From Pontibacter pudoricolor (GTDB taxonomy: Bacteria > Bacteroidota > Bacteroidia > Cytophagales > Hymenobacteraceae): a stretch of 64,000 bases of DNA. The stretch is from NCBI RefSeq assembly GCF_010092985.1, contig NZ_CP048106.1, positions 1,612,001 through 1,676,000 of the forward strand, written 5' to 3'. Each line of letters opens with the position of its first letter. Position 1 is the first letter of the stretch. Positions 43,039 through 51,982 of this stretch are shown here, one piece after another. The notes under the pieces are model-generated. The model was given only the letters and a program-made list of their open reading frames with translations, was not told the DNA's origin and did no database searches. The translations under genes and the position numbers were made by a program.

Positions 43039-45477
43039 ATGAAAAAGATGTACTACTTCCTTCTTGTTATGCTGTTCTGCAGCTTTGTAACAAGCACTTA
43101 TGCTCAAACAGAGGGCATACTTACCGGCACAGTAGCCGACGATAAAGATCTGGGAATTGGGTTTGCCAATGTAGCTGTGCTTGATGCGGCTACAAAAGCT
43201 GTAGTTACCGGTGCCATTGCCGACATGGACGGTAATTTCAGGATCAAAACTCCGGCAAAAGGCAGCTACCTGCTCAAAATCAACAGCCTGGGTTACGCTA
43301 CTTTCCAGACACCAGCTTTCGAAATTTCGGGGCCCGCTATGGCCAAAGACTTTGGAAAACTAAAGCTTGCCTCTGACGCTACTGCGCTGAAAGAAGTTAC
43401 CGTGCAGGCACTTCGCCCGACTATAGTTAACGAGGCTGATAAAATGGTGGTAAGCGTGGAAGGAACGGCGCTTGCTACCGGCAGCACGGCGTACGAAGTA
43501 CTCGAAAAGTCGCCGGGTGTTTGGGTAGACCAGGACGGAAACATTACCCTGAACGGCAAAGGTGGCGTACAGATACTGTTAAACGGAAAGCCATCTTACC
43601 TGAGCGGTAAAGACCTGCAAAACCTGCTGCAGGGCATGTCAGCAGAGAACCTGAAAAACCTGGAGATCATCACCAACCCATCTGCAAAATACGATGCCGA
43701 AGGCACGTCAGGCATCATTAATATTAACCTTAAAAAGAACGAGCAGTTCGGATTGAACGGTGGCGTATATGCCGGTTATCAGTATAACGAGCAACACACG
43801 TATACAACCGGCGCTAATGTAAACCTGAAAAACGGCAAATGGAACACTTCCGTTAACGCTGACTTTTCGAACCGTTCCCGTTTCCGGGACCTGGAAACAG
43901 AACGTGTTGTTAACAGCGAAACAGGCAAAAAATCGCTGACGCAGGATGGTCTCGAAGATGGAAACCGGGTTTCGCCAACGTTGCGCCTGGCCACTGATTA
44001 TGACCTGAACGATAAACACAGCGTTGGTATAGTTGCCAACCTGCAGTACTCCGAGTATACCAACACTTTTGGTACAACAGGGATTCTGCGGGACATGAAC
44101 CCAGCCAACGATACACTGATACATTCTACCTCAACGGCAAATGGAATTTACAATAACAGTACGTTTAACTTACACTATACTGGTAAACTGAATGAAACCG
44201 GAACTACGCTCAGCGCAGATGTAGACTTTGCCACAATCAGTAATGAAGAGGAAACCAGTATGTTGCACAGCTACAAGCGCATAAACAGTACTGAACCAGG
44301 CCTTACAAACCTTTTTGGAACCGAAAACCCGACAAACTATAAAATTTACTCTGCTAAAACAGACTTTGCCAAACAGCTGGGCAAAAAAGGTAAATTAGAA
44401 CTGGGCGCCAAGTTAAGCCAGGTTATTTCGGATAACGAGCTAAACTTTTATGAGATAAACGACGACATCAGAACGAAAGATCTGGGGCGCAGCAGCCACT
44501 TTATTTTTACCGAAGATATACTGGCGGGCTATGTAAACTATACTACAAGCTTCGGCGAAAAATGGAAACTACAAACCGGCCTGCGTGCTGAACAGACTTT
44601 TGCCGAAGGCGATTCCAAAACGCTGAACGATTTCCCCGACCGCAGCTACCTCAACTTCTTCCCGAGCGTATTTGTGCAGCAGCAGGTAAGCGAAAACTAC
44701 CAGATCGGATACAAGTACAGCCGCCGCATAAGCCGACCTTACTATGGCCACCTGAACCCTTTCGTTTTTTACATAGACCCGAACACGCTTGCGACTGGCA
44801 ACCCCTACCTGAAACCACAATACACCAACTCGTTTGAGGTTACCCAGATGTTTAAGCAGACTTACAACCTGGCGCTAAGCTACGCGGTTACCAAGGACTT
44901 TATTGGCGAAGTTCCGGTGTCCAATAAAGAGAAGAACCAGACTATTTTTGAGCGTCGCAATATGGATGACTTTACGAATATTGAAGCAACGCTTGTAGCT
45001 CCAGTTCGTGTGCTGCCGGGCAAATGGGAGATCAATAACAATGTGAGCATGGGTTATCAGCACTTTACGGTGAAGGTTGGAGAAGTTACCGAAACTACAG
45101 AGCAGTTTAGCTATAGTGCTCAGAGCAGCAATAACATTTCGTTACCAAAAGGAGTGCGTTTAGAGTTAACAGGTACCTACCAGGGCCCGGGCGTGTATGG
45201 TTTGTTTGAGTTTGAGGATCAGTGGTGGATTGATGCCGGCCTGAAGCGCTCTTTCCTGAACGATAAGCTGACCATGACCATGAACGTAACCGATATTTTC
45301 AGAAGTCGCCAGCTTAAACTAAACACGATGGTTGATGGCAACTCCAACAAAATAGATCAGTACCATGGCATGCAAAGTTTGAGACTGCACCTGCGTTACA
45401 ATTTTAACAAAGGCAAAGCTTTCGAAAGCAAAAAACGCAACGTGAACCTGGAAGAACTGAACCGTACCGGCAATTAA
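43039..45477 (+). CDS. TonB-dependent-receptor-like outer-membrane beta-barrel protein
   Basis: A 812-residue outer-membrane protein. It has a signal peptide (about 1-22, ending TSTYAQ), a CarboxypepD_reg-like/SusC N-terminal domain (GTVADDKDLGIGFANVAVLD), a plug-like segment (EVLEKSPGVWVDQDGNITL, GGVQILLNGKPSY, IITNPSAKYDAEGTSGIIN), and an OMP beta-barrel to the end. There is no adjacent SusD, so it belongs to the group of receptors without a carbohydrate partner. The substrate is unknown. It has its own promoter. Confidence 0.9.
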   Translation: MKKMYYFLLVMLFCSFVTSTYAQTEGILTGTVADDKDLGIGFANVAVLDAATKAVVTGAIADMDGNFRIKTPAKGSYLLKINSLGYATFQTPAFEISGPAMAKDFGKLKLASDATALKEVTVQALRPTIVNEADKMVVSVEGTALATGSTAYEVLEKSPGVWVDQDGNITLNGKGGVQILLNGKPSYLSGKDLQNLLQGMSAENLKNLEIITNPSAKYDAEGTSGIININLKKNEQFGLNGGVYAGYQYNEQHTYTTGANVNLKNGKWNTSVNADFSNRSRFRDLETERVVNSETGKKSLTQDGLEDGNRVSPTLRLATDYDLNDKHSVGIVANLQYSEYTNTFGTTGILRDMNPANDTLIHSTSTANGIYNNSTFNLHYTGKLNETGTTLSADVDFATISNEEETSMLHSYKRINSTEPGLTNLFGTENPTNYKIYSAKTDFAKQLGKKGKLELGAKLSQVISDNELNFYEINDDIRTKDLGRSSHFIFTEDILAGYVNYTTSFGEKWKLQTGLRAEQTFAEGDSKTLNDFPDRSYLNFFPSVFVQQQVSENYQIGYKYSRRISRPYYGHLNPFVFYIDPNTLATGNPYLKPQYTNSFEVTQMFKQTYNLALSYAVTKDFIGEVPVSNKEKNQTIFERRNMDDFTNIEATLVAPVRVLPGKWEINNNVSMGYQHFTVKVGEVTETTEQFSYSAQSSNNISLPKGVRLELTGTYQGPGVYGLFEFEDQWWIDAGLKRSFLNDKLTMTMNVTDIFRSRQLKLNTMVDGNSNKIDQYHGMQSLRLHLRYNFNKGKAFESKKRNVNLEELNRTGN

Positions 45478-45868
45478 TAAAAAGTAAATAGTTAAAGTTT
45501 GTAAATGCTGAGGCCTGGCCTTTTACCTGTTCAGGTAAGCGGCCAGGTCTTTAGATTTATGCGGCCCCTACGCTGTTCAACATAAAAAAGCAGCAATCTA
45601 TAGTTGGTTTTAAAGCAGGCGCAAATACTAAAATAAAACGGCATTGTAATTCCATCAATTTAGAAACTTTGGTACATACTGTTATCCCTTATTGCCACTA
45701 ATTAGCTGCTTTAATGACCTGCTTATGTCATCTAAATAAAAATGTGCATAAATTTTTTATGCGTTTACAGCCAATAAAGGCCCTTTTTTGGATAAAATTT
45801 TAATAATTCAAAAAAATATGAACATTTCCTAAAAGCTTAATGTAGTAGGTGTATAAATTAACAACATT
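45478..45868. other. Intergenic region: receptor terminator and long cspA leader
   Basis: Holds a nested hairpin at 45512-45553 and then AT-rich DNA that presumably forms the long 5' leader of the cold-shock gene. No ORF. Confidence 0.55.
45512..45553 (+). terminator. Nested hairpin, probable terminator
   Basis: Outer stem GCCTGGCC with GGCCAGGT (one wobble) around an inner TTACCTG/CAGGTAA stem, followed by T-rich sequence, after the receptor gene. Confidence 0.6.
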
Positions 45869-46060
45869 ATGAATAACGGAACAGTAAAATTCTTCAACAA
45901 CGAAAAAGGTTTTGGTTTTATCAAGGATGAAAATTCAGAAAAAGAGTACTTTGTACACGTTACTGGATTGATTGATGAAGTTAGAGAAAACGACAGAGTA
46001 ACATTTGAATTGCAGGAAGGCAGAAAAGGACTGAACGCTGTTAATGTAAAGCGTGCTTAG
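45869..46060 (+). CDS. cspA: Cold-shock domain protein
   Basis: A 63-residue RNA chaperone consisting of a single cold-shock domain. RNP1 is KGFGFI and RNP2 YFVHV, with N-terminal GTVKFFN. It binds single-stranded nucleic acid and melts RNA structure. A perfect palindromic terminator follows the stop within 27 bases. The leader is long and AT-rich, as usual for this family. Confidence 0.95.
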   Translation: MNNGTVKFFNNEKGFGFIKDENSEKEYFVHVTGLIDEVRENDRVTFELQEGRKGLNAVNVKRA

Positions 46061-46087
46061 TATAAACATATAAATGCAAGCATCACC

Positions 46088-46119
46088 AAAAAAGGCTTAC
46101 CATATGGTAAGCCTTTTTT
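46088..46119. terminator. Perfect 32-base palindrome terminator
   Basis: A perfect palindrome centred on CCATATGG with A-run and T-run ends, directly after cspA. Confidence 0.88.
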
Positions 46120-46281
46120 GTTTGCGTACAAGCCTTATTGTTTATTCGCAACTATAGTTATAGGTTGTTTTTTTACAGAAGCGCCGCTACGTATAGTATT
46201 CTTGTTTCCAAAAGAAAAAATTGGCAGAAGGTTATTAATGAAAAGGTAGCGCCTTCGGAAAACAGCCTGCAAACAGTGTTC

Positions 46282-46698
46282 TTAATTTTGATCTTCCCGA
46301 ATCCATTTCAGCGCACCTGCTTCATCGGCAAAGTTCCGGAACTCAAATGTAATGCCTAAGCGGTTAGTAGCTTCTTCAACTGCATGATCAACCACGTTTT
46401 CGCGGTGCAGATCTGTTGTTGCCAGTCGGGCCATTTTCTTCAGCCTTGTGCTTGTCAGGTACTCCGAAAAGCGTAGCATGAGGGCCCGGTGTTCTTCTTT
46501 GTCAAGATCAGCTTTACTTTCTCTTGAGTCTATCAGCAGGTTTTTTATGTCGTAATGCCGGAGGGTATCAATGAGCTTTTTCAACGAAAATTCAATCTCA
46601 GGCATTGTCATTCCGCTCATGTCCGGCCACCGTAAAAACAATATATCCTGTACAACGTCGTACTTAAGTTCTATTAATCCGTCTTTGTGTAATAACAT
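46282..46698 (-). CDS. SpoIIAA/STAS-like protein, paralogue 2
   Basis: A protein of about 138 residues when started at the ATG at 46698 (MLLHKDGLIELKYD), which matches the length and layout of the other two paralogues; the frame extends upstream to a GTG. Shared features: an N-terminal strand, LRHYDIKNLLIDSRES, LKKMARLATTDLHREN, and a C-terminal FADEAGALKWI. Function unknown; a STAS-type protein-interaction role is inferred. Confidence 0.65.
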   Translation of the reverse strand: MLLHKDGLIELKYDVVQDILFLRWPDMSGMTMPEIEFSLKKLIDTLRHYDIKNLLIDSRESKADLDKEEHRALMLRFSEYLTSTRLKKMARLATTDLHRENVVDHAVEEATNRLGITFEFRNFADEAGALKWIREDQN

Positions 46699-46920
46699 CC
46701 GTAAAGGGTAAGCCATGAACCGTTGTAAAGGTACTAAATAGGTGTAATGCTTGCACACAAAGCGTGAGTAATTGCAGCTATAGTTTCAGGTTAATCATCC
46801 GTTTCGGATTCAGAAGCATCATGCTTTAACTATAGATAATTGCTGGTAAGCAACTTAATAAATGAAAACAGCCGACTCCTATCCTTATAGAAGCCAGCTG
46901 TTTCCAGTATTATATTTTTG

Positions 46921-47355
46921 TTACCTCGAAGCTATCTGGCGCAGCGTGTCACGCATTTCGGTAAGCAGCACTTCTTCTTTGGTTGGTGCAGGCGGCACAT
47001 CTGGTGCAGCGGCCTTTTTACGCATCATGCGGTTCATGGCTTTAATAATCATGAAAATGATGAAAGCCAAAATCAAAAAATTCAACAACACGGTAATAAA
47101 ATTACCCCAGGCAAATACTGCTCCCAGCTTCCGGGCTTCTTCCAGCGCAAGCCCGGTTGGCACTTCCGAGGCCAGAGGCACATACAGATTCGAGAAGTCC
47201 ATATCGCCGATCAGTGCCCCGACAAGCGGCATAAACAGGTCATTTACTACGGAGTTTACCAATCCGCTAAATGCAGCACCAATAATAATACCTATTGCCA
47301 GGTCCATTACATTGCCGCGCATTGCGAACTCCTTAAATTCTTTCATCATTCCCAT
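46921..47355 (-). CDS. mscL: Large-conductance mechanosensitive channel
   Basis: A 144-residue MscL that opens as a pressure-relief pore on osmotic downshift. Family landmarks are the N-terminal [24 protein letters not shown] (TM1 pore helix; here split by helices), [11 protein letters not shown], a periplasmic loop, TM2 ([19 protein letters not shown]) and a charged C-terminal helix ([13 protein letters not shown]). Start MGMMKEF could begin at either methionine. Confidence 0.96.
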   Translation of the reverse strand: MGMMKEFKEFAMRGNVMDLAIGIIIGAAFSGLVNSVVNDLFMPLVGALIGDMDFSNLYVPLASEVPTGLALEEARKLGAVFAWGNFITVLLNFLILAFIIFMIIKAMNRMMRKKAAAPDVPPAPTKEEVLLTEMRDTLRQIASR

Positions 47356-47721
47356 AAATCAGGATCGTTTATATTGTTTTAATTATTCCCATCTTTTTAC
47401 GATACATGGGTTTTTGTAAATATAGCATAATCATTTTATTAGCAACCATTTACACAGGTATTTTCTGAGCAGATGATCTTTTCTTATTCCATATTTTCCT
47501 GATTTTAAACACTGAACCGAAGCGCAGGTAAAGCAGATCAGCCAATGGATCTGTTTCTTACTGTTCCATAGCTTTTGTTCATCTCTGAATTAGTCAACAC
47601 CCATCATCTGAAAGGGAATTGCCTCTGAAGCGCGTCATTTCCAGGAAAGTATTGTGACCGGCAAAGGTCAATGGCTTATGCCAGTATGAATGCGAAATTT
47701 CTTAATAGACGACTTACTCAA
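47356..47721. other. Intergenic region without a visible gene
   Basis: 366 AT-rich bases between leftward paralogue 3 and the leftward mscL start. No clear hairpin, repeat or ORF. Confidence 0.55.
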
Positions 47722-48147
47722 CTATACATTGACTTGAACAACCAGTTCGGGGGTAAGACCAGGGCATAACCACTGAAGTGCTGCCGGAATACTTTCAAAA
47801 TGTTCCAGCTCTTTTATATGTCCATACATGTCATAGATCTTATCACGCATGTTCTCGGCAGCCATCTCCAGGAACATGTCTTCGCGTCGCACCATCGCAA
47901 TGTTCTTTACAAAACTATCGCGTATCAGCAGCCCGAAGGTTTCCACAGCCCACCGCTGGTCTTCGAGGGTAAGGTTGCTGGAAGTGAAGTCCACCAACCA
48001 ATGTTTCAGGTGAAATTCGTTTATCAGATCCAGGGATTTGAGCATAGCAGCTTTATAATCGGCGTGGCATACAGGCTGGCAAATTTTAGAATATAGCAAG
48101 CTATGCCCTGGTACTACTTTTCCAATGTAATACTCTTCGAGTCGCAT
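47722..48147 (-). CDS. SpoIIAA/STAS-like protein, paralogue 3
   Basis: A 141-residue protein closely matching paralogue 1 in motif order: SLLYSKI near residue 15, LVDFTSSNLTLEDQRWAVETF (split by a turn), VKNIAMVRREDMFLEM, and ELEHFESIPAALQWLCPG at the end. No catalytic motif. Three such single-domain paralogues occur within 9 kb. Function unknown. Confidence 0.7.
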   Translation of the reverse strand: MRLEEYYIGKVVPGHSLLYSKICQPVCHADYKAAMLKSLDLINEFHLKHWLVDFTSSNLTLEDQRWAVETFGLLIRDSFVKNIAMVRREDMFLEMAAENMRDKIYDMYGHIKELEHFESIPAALQWLCPGLTPELVVQVNV

Positions 48148-48530
48148 ATCAGGGCAGAGTTTATTTTATACTTTGTTACTTATTATTTTAATTTTCCTTG
48201 TACGATGTTTTATCACTAATGGGATATATATTAAGGATATATAGTAAAAATTAAAACATTATTAACACGATTCTTAAAAGCTACCATGTTAGCTATGGCC
48301 CATCATTAGCAAATACATAGCTCCGAAAATCTGCACCCTTTCTTTAAGACACATCCCATCATTCAATGCATAACAGCCAAATTTTAAAGCATTTACCAGG
48401 CTAGTAGATGAACGTTCTGCAAGCCTCCTCAAACTATAAACTTTCAGCCCCGGCTGTACAACAGCTATATAAAGTAAAGCCCCGGAAGACAGAATCAACC
48501 GGGGCTTTAAAACTGTACTAAAGGTAGAGC
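48148..48530. other. Intergenic region with terminator of the metallopeptidase gene
   Basis: AT-rich DNA upstream of paralogue 3 plus a terminator at 48476-48508. A 69-codon frame at 48289-48498 overlaps that terminator and is probably spurious. Confidence 0.55.
48476..48508 (-). terminator. Terminator of the M57 metallopeptidase gene
   Basis: A 10-bp perfect stem (48476-48485 with 48499-48508), AAAGCCCCGG with CCGGGGCTTT, 22 bases after the stop. Confidence 0.85.
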
Positions 48531-49334
48531 TTAGTACAGGTAATTAAGAGCAGTTTTATCGTTTGCGTTAAAGTAACGGTTCACACCAGAACCGATACAA
48601 GCCAGCATCCATGAGTTTGGATCAGCACCTGTTGGTGTGCCCGGGATATGGATGGCGCCTACTGTAGAAGCACCTTCGTTGTAGTAAGAACCACCGCAAG
48701 AATATGCACGGTTCATGTAGTCTGTGTGGCGGAAACCAATGCAGTGACCAATTTCATGGGCAAGGATTGTAGCCAGGTAATTTGTACCAGGGTTCGAGCC
48801 AAGGTAATCTGAGTTAACCTGTACTCTGTTGTAAGGATTACCACCTGAAGGGAAACCAGCCGACGCCAGGTAAGAGGAACCTGATGGTGCTTTTGTGATC
48901 AGGATGTTATAACCTGAGGATACACGCTGGAACTTCAGGCGAAGGTTTTCTGCATTGTAACGACGGATAGCCTCATCAACAGCTGTAACATACGAAGAAG
49001 GAAGGCTGGTAGAAACAGCTACATAAATAGTACGGGACGTACTAACGCTAACCAGGTTAGAAGTGCGGTACTGTTCAGCTTCGCCAACGCGCAGGGCCTG
49101 CACCAAAGTAGTCTGGTTCAGATCTTTGTCAGTAAGCAGGATGTCACCTTCTACCAGGTAGCCGCCTTCTACTTTCTGTACATTATCTTTGCTAAAGCCA
49201 AGCTGCGAAATTCTGGACAGAGCCATTTCCGAAGCTTCGTTTGCAGCTACCGCTGTTTCTTCTTTCTGCTCGCAAGACGAGAACAAAAGTGTCGCCACCA
49301 TAGCAGGCAGCAGGAGTAAATTTTTAATTTTCAT
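48531..49334 (-). CDS. M57-family zinc metallopeptidase (HEIGH type), lipoprotein
   Basis: A 267-residue secreted protein with lipobox LLFSSC (C21). The zinc motif is HEIGHCIGFRHTD at 193-205, an HExxHxxGxxH metzincin signature. The AHEIGHCIG context matches the dual-action HEIGH metallopeptidase family (M57). Residues about 100-180 hold the remaining catalytic-domain strands. It is likely cell-surface or periplasmic. Substrate unknown. Single gene with its own terminator. Confidence 0.9.
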   Translation of the reverse strand: MKIKNLLLLPAMVATLLFSSCEQKEETAVAANEASEMALSRISQLGFSKDNVQKVEGGYLVEGDILLTDKDLNQTTLVQALRVGEAEQYRTSNLVSVSTSRTIYVAVSTSLPSSYVTAVDEAIRRYNAENLRLKFQRVSSGYNILITKAPSGSSYLASAGFPSGGNPYNRVQVNSDYLGSNPGTNYLATILAHEIGHCIGFRHTDYMNRAYSCGGSYYNEGASTVGAIHIPGTPTGADPNSWMLACIGSGVNRYFNANDKTALNYLY

Positions 49335-50122
49335 GTGTTTAAGGTGTTAAAGTGAAACATATATTAAAAGTGAAACAAATTCCGGTTGCTCCACCTCTGG
49401 CAAAACTATAGGTATGTTTAAAGCAATAAGTCGCTTTATAGTACAGCCGTAGCTACCTAAGTTCCGGTTGTATAGCCGGGTAACCGCAGGTTGATAAACT
49501 GCCAACTATAAGTTTTCTACATACCAAACTTATTTCTATTAATTAGTATAATAAAGGAAGGTTTTAGTATTAAAGTAACATGCAGCCGGCTATACTTTCA
49601 GCACCCTGTAACCTGTGTTATGGCAAAGAAGGAATACCTTTTAGCACCGCATTTTCAAGTGCACCGCAACTTACACCAATTCAGATATTTAGCTAAACAA
49701 CACGCCCTTCAGTAGTTGATGTGGATTTAATAACAAAAGCTCAAAAAACCTGCTACAAACAATGTTACACCACTGATAATCAACAGATAAATTGTTATAA
49801 CTCCAGTTAATGGGAAGAAACACTATAGAAAGTAACATCTGGCCAAAAGCATATCCAATCATTTTTTTATGAGGTGTCTCTTTTCTTACCCATGAAACCA
49901 GCAGCTATGGCTTTTGCCTACCTGTTTCGCCACCCATTTCACGATTTACTTTTTTATGATTCTAAACAGGCTGGTCTCCTCAGAGCTCCATTTTCTGTTT
50001 ACCTTTTCCGGGTACTGCCAAACTATAGCCGCTTGCCTGAACATTGCTAAATAATTTCCTTTGCCCGGGTTTATGGTTTCGGAGGAATTGTGTAGTATTA
50101 GGTACCTTTTACATGTATCCTT
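49335..50122. other. 788-base intergenic region, no gene seen
   Basis: Between the leftward metallopeptidase and the rightward deacetylase. AT-rich with two CTATAG-type motifs; no convincing ORF, hairpin or promoter consensus apart from a TATGTTTC near-match before the peptidase. Confidence 0.55.
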
Positions 50123-51034
50123 ATGTTTACCTTTTTCCGCCGGCCATTTGTGCTGATCGTCCTGCTTATAGTGCTGGTTGCTTCCGCTTTTTTCTTTCTT
50201 ACACCTGATGCGGCACGTTCCTCCTCGGTACAGCCTGAACAGGAAGAAACTATAGTTGCAGTTAATGATACTGCCGATACAATACCTGTTTCTGAAACCG
50301 TACCTGTTAGTGACCTCCCTGCGGATGCTGAAACTATGCTGGCGCGTAAACAGGTACCCATTTTATGTTACCACCAGCTTCGTAACTGGCGTCCGCGCGA
50401 TTCTGAAATGGCAAGGACCTACATTGTGGAAGAAGAGAATTTCAGGAACCAGATAAAAATGCTGGCCGACAGCGGCTATCACTCCATCCTCCCCGACCAG
50501 CTCTACGACTACCTGCTGCACAACAAACCGCTGCCCGAAAAGCCTGTTATGTTTACTTTTGACGACACAAACCTGGACCATTATACCGTTGCCGCTCCGG
50601 TGTTAGAAACGTATGGTTTTAAGGGAGTGTTTTTTGTAATGACAGTATCGCTGGGGCGGCCAAACTACATGACCAAAGCGCAGGTAAAGGAATTGTCAGA
50701 TGCCGGCCACGTAATAGGCTCGCACACCTGGGATCATCAGAATGTAAAAAAATACACGGAAAAAGACTGGCCAACGCAAATAGAAAAACCATCGCGACAG
50801 CTGGAAGAAATAACCGGTAAGCCTACTGAATACTTTGCCTACCCTTTCGGCTTTTGGAATGAGGCCGCTATTCCTGAACTCAAAAAGAGAAATATAAAAG
50901 CAGCTTTCCAGCTTGCCACCTCCAGAGACGCAAACGAACCACTTTACACAATTCGCCGCATTATAGCCAGTGGGTACTGGTCACCAAAGCAACTGCATAA
51001 AAGCTTGATAAATAGTTTCCAGGATGGGAAATAA
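50123..51034 (+). CDS. Polysaccharide deacetylase (CE4/NodB), membrane-anchored
   Basis: A 303-residue protein with an N-terminal membrane anchor (about 8-27), a Ser/Thr/acidic linker and a NodB-homology domain. Motif 1 is TFDDT at 145-149 (usually TFDDG), motif 2 SHTWDH at 200-205, with metal ligands D147/D148, H201 and H205; AYPFGFWNE is motif 3. It removes acetyl groups from N-acetylglucosamine polymers. With the GH and GT2 genes nearby, it could take part in exopolysaccharide formation, but the genes are not an operon. Confidence 0.9.
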   Translation: MFTFFRRPFVLIVLLIVLVASAFFFLTPDAARSSSVQPEQEETIVAVNDTADTIPVSETVPVSDLPADAETMLARKQVPILCYHQLRNWRPRDSEMARTYIVEEENFRNQIKMLADSGYHSILPDQLYDYLLHNKPLPEKPVMFTFDDTNLDHYTVAAPVLETYGFKGVFFVMTVSLGRPNYMTKAQVKELSDAGHVIGSHTWDHQNVKKYTEKDWPTQIEKPSRQLEEITGKPTEYFAYPFGFWNEAAIPELKKRNIKAAFQLATSRDANEPLYTIRRIIASGYWSPKQLHKSLINSFQDGK

Positions 51035-51982
51035 GGGTAGGTTACAGTGTAATGATCAGCTTAATCCAACCACACCGTCATCTCCTCAGCGCCACGCTCG
51101 CTACCTTCGAAATCGCTTCCCGGTAGCCTAAGGCAGGGGACTTTCAGGCCTTTGCTATAGTTGGAGTTATAGTTTGTTTTATGGTTTTACCCCTTCCCAG
51201 CCTTCCCCTTTAAAAGAGGACTCCTTCCCCCAGAACAGGGGAAGGAGTTTGATTTATGCTATAATCTTGATTGTAGTTCTATAGTTCATATTGCTGGCGC
51301 GAGCGCCCCCGCTCGTGACTTACGATGGTGTTGAGTCTCCCGACTCAACTGGCCCGCCAGGGACAAGGAATTGTCTGAACCGGGATTAAGTGAGATTTGG
51401 AGGATTTTTGGGATAAAGGTTATTGCTATAGTTGATGTTTTCGTTTTATAGTTGTGGTTTTAACCCACCCCTACCCCTCCGAGGAGGGGAATTTCAGCTG
51501 TTGCTATAGTTAGATGAATTGTTCTATAGCTACTGCCCACGAACAGGACTGGTCGCGACCTGTCCCTGCGGAACTATAGCCACGATAATGCGATGCAACT
51601 ATAGTTTCTCCAAGCAACTATAAAGTTAGCTATCGAACTGATCGCAGTCTTTGGGTTGAGCGCCTTTGATTTGTTGCGGTGCCGCCAGGCAACCCGAGGT
51701 ACGAGGGTAGCAAGAAAGCAGCAGCGCGATGCCCTTATCGAGGGCCCCTACCCCCAAGACGGGGCTTCCCGGCCGTGAGGGCACCAAAGCTAGCTATAGA
51801 ACTATAGGTAAGTAGAGCTCCCAGGATTAGAAGTAACTATGAAAGAAAGGCTTAGTTCGAATAGCAGAGTGGCAAACTATAGAATCCAGATTTCTCCTGC
51901 TGTCGAAATGACAAAAGAGAACTATAAGACACATAAGCCCCTTCGGCTAACGACCAGGACCTTAGCAACATGCAACATTACC
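51035..51982. other. 948-base repeat-rich intergenic region
   Basis: No credible gene. It contains a terminator at 51221-51250, a decayed end of the TGTCTGAATC element near 51371, several C/G-run hairpins, short GC-rich inverted repeats (51299-51330) and about eight CTATAGTT/AACTATAG copies, the highest local density in the window. A 91-codon frame on the + strand overlaps the end of the next gene and seems spurious. Confidence 0.6.
51221..51250 (+). terminator. Terminator downstream of the deacetylase gene
   Basis: A 10-bp perfect stem (51221-51230 with 51238-51247), CTCCTTCCCC with GGGGAAGGAG, followed by a short T-run. It is 187 bases after the stop. Confidence 0.65.

Noticed and set aside
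48289-48498. 69-codon open frame on the minus strand
   Set aside because: It overlaps the terminator of the metallopeptidase gene, has no recognisable domain and an unlikely composition.
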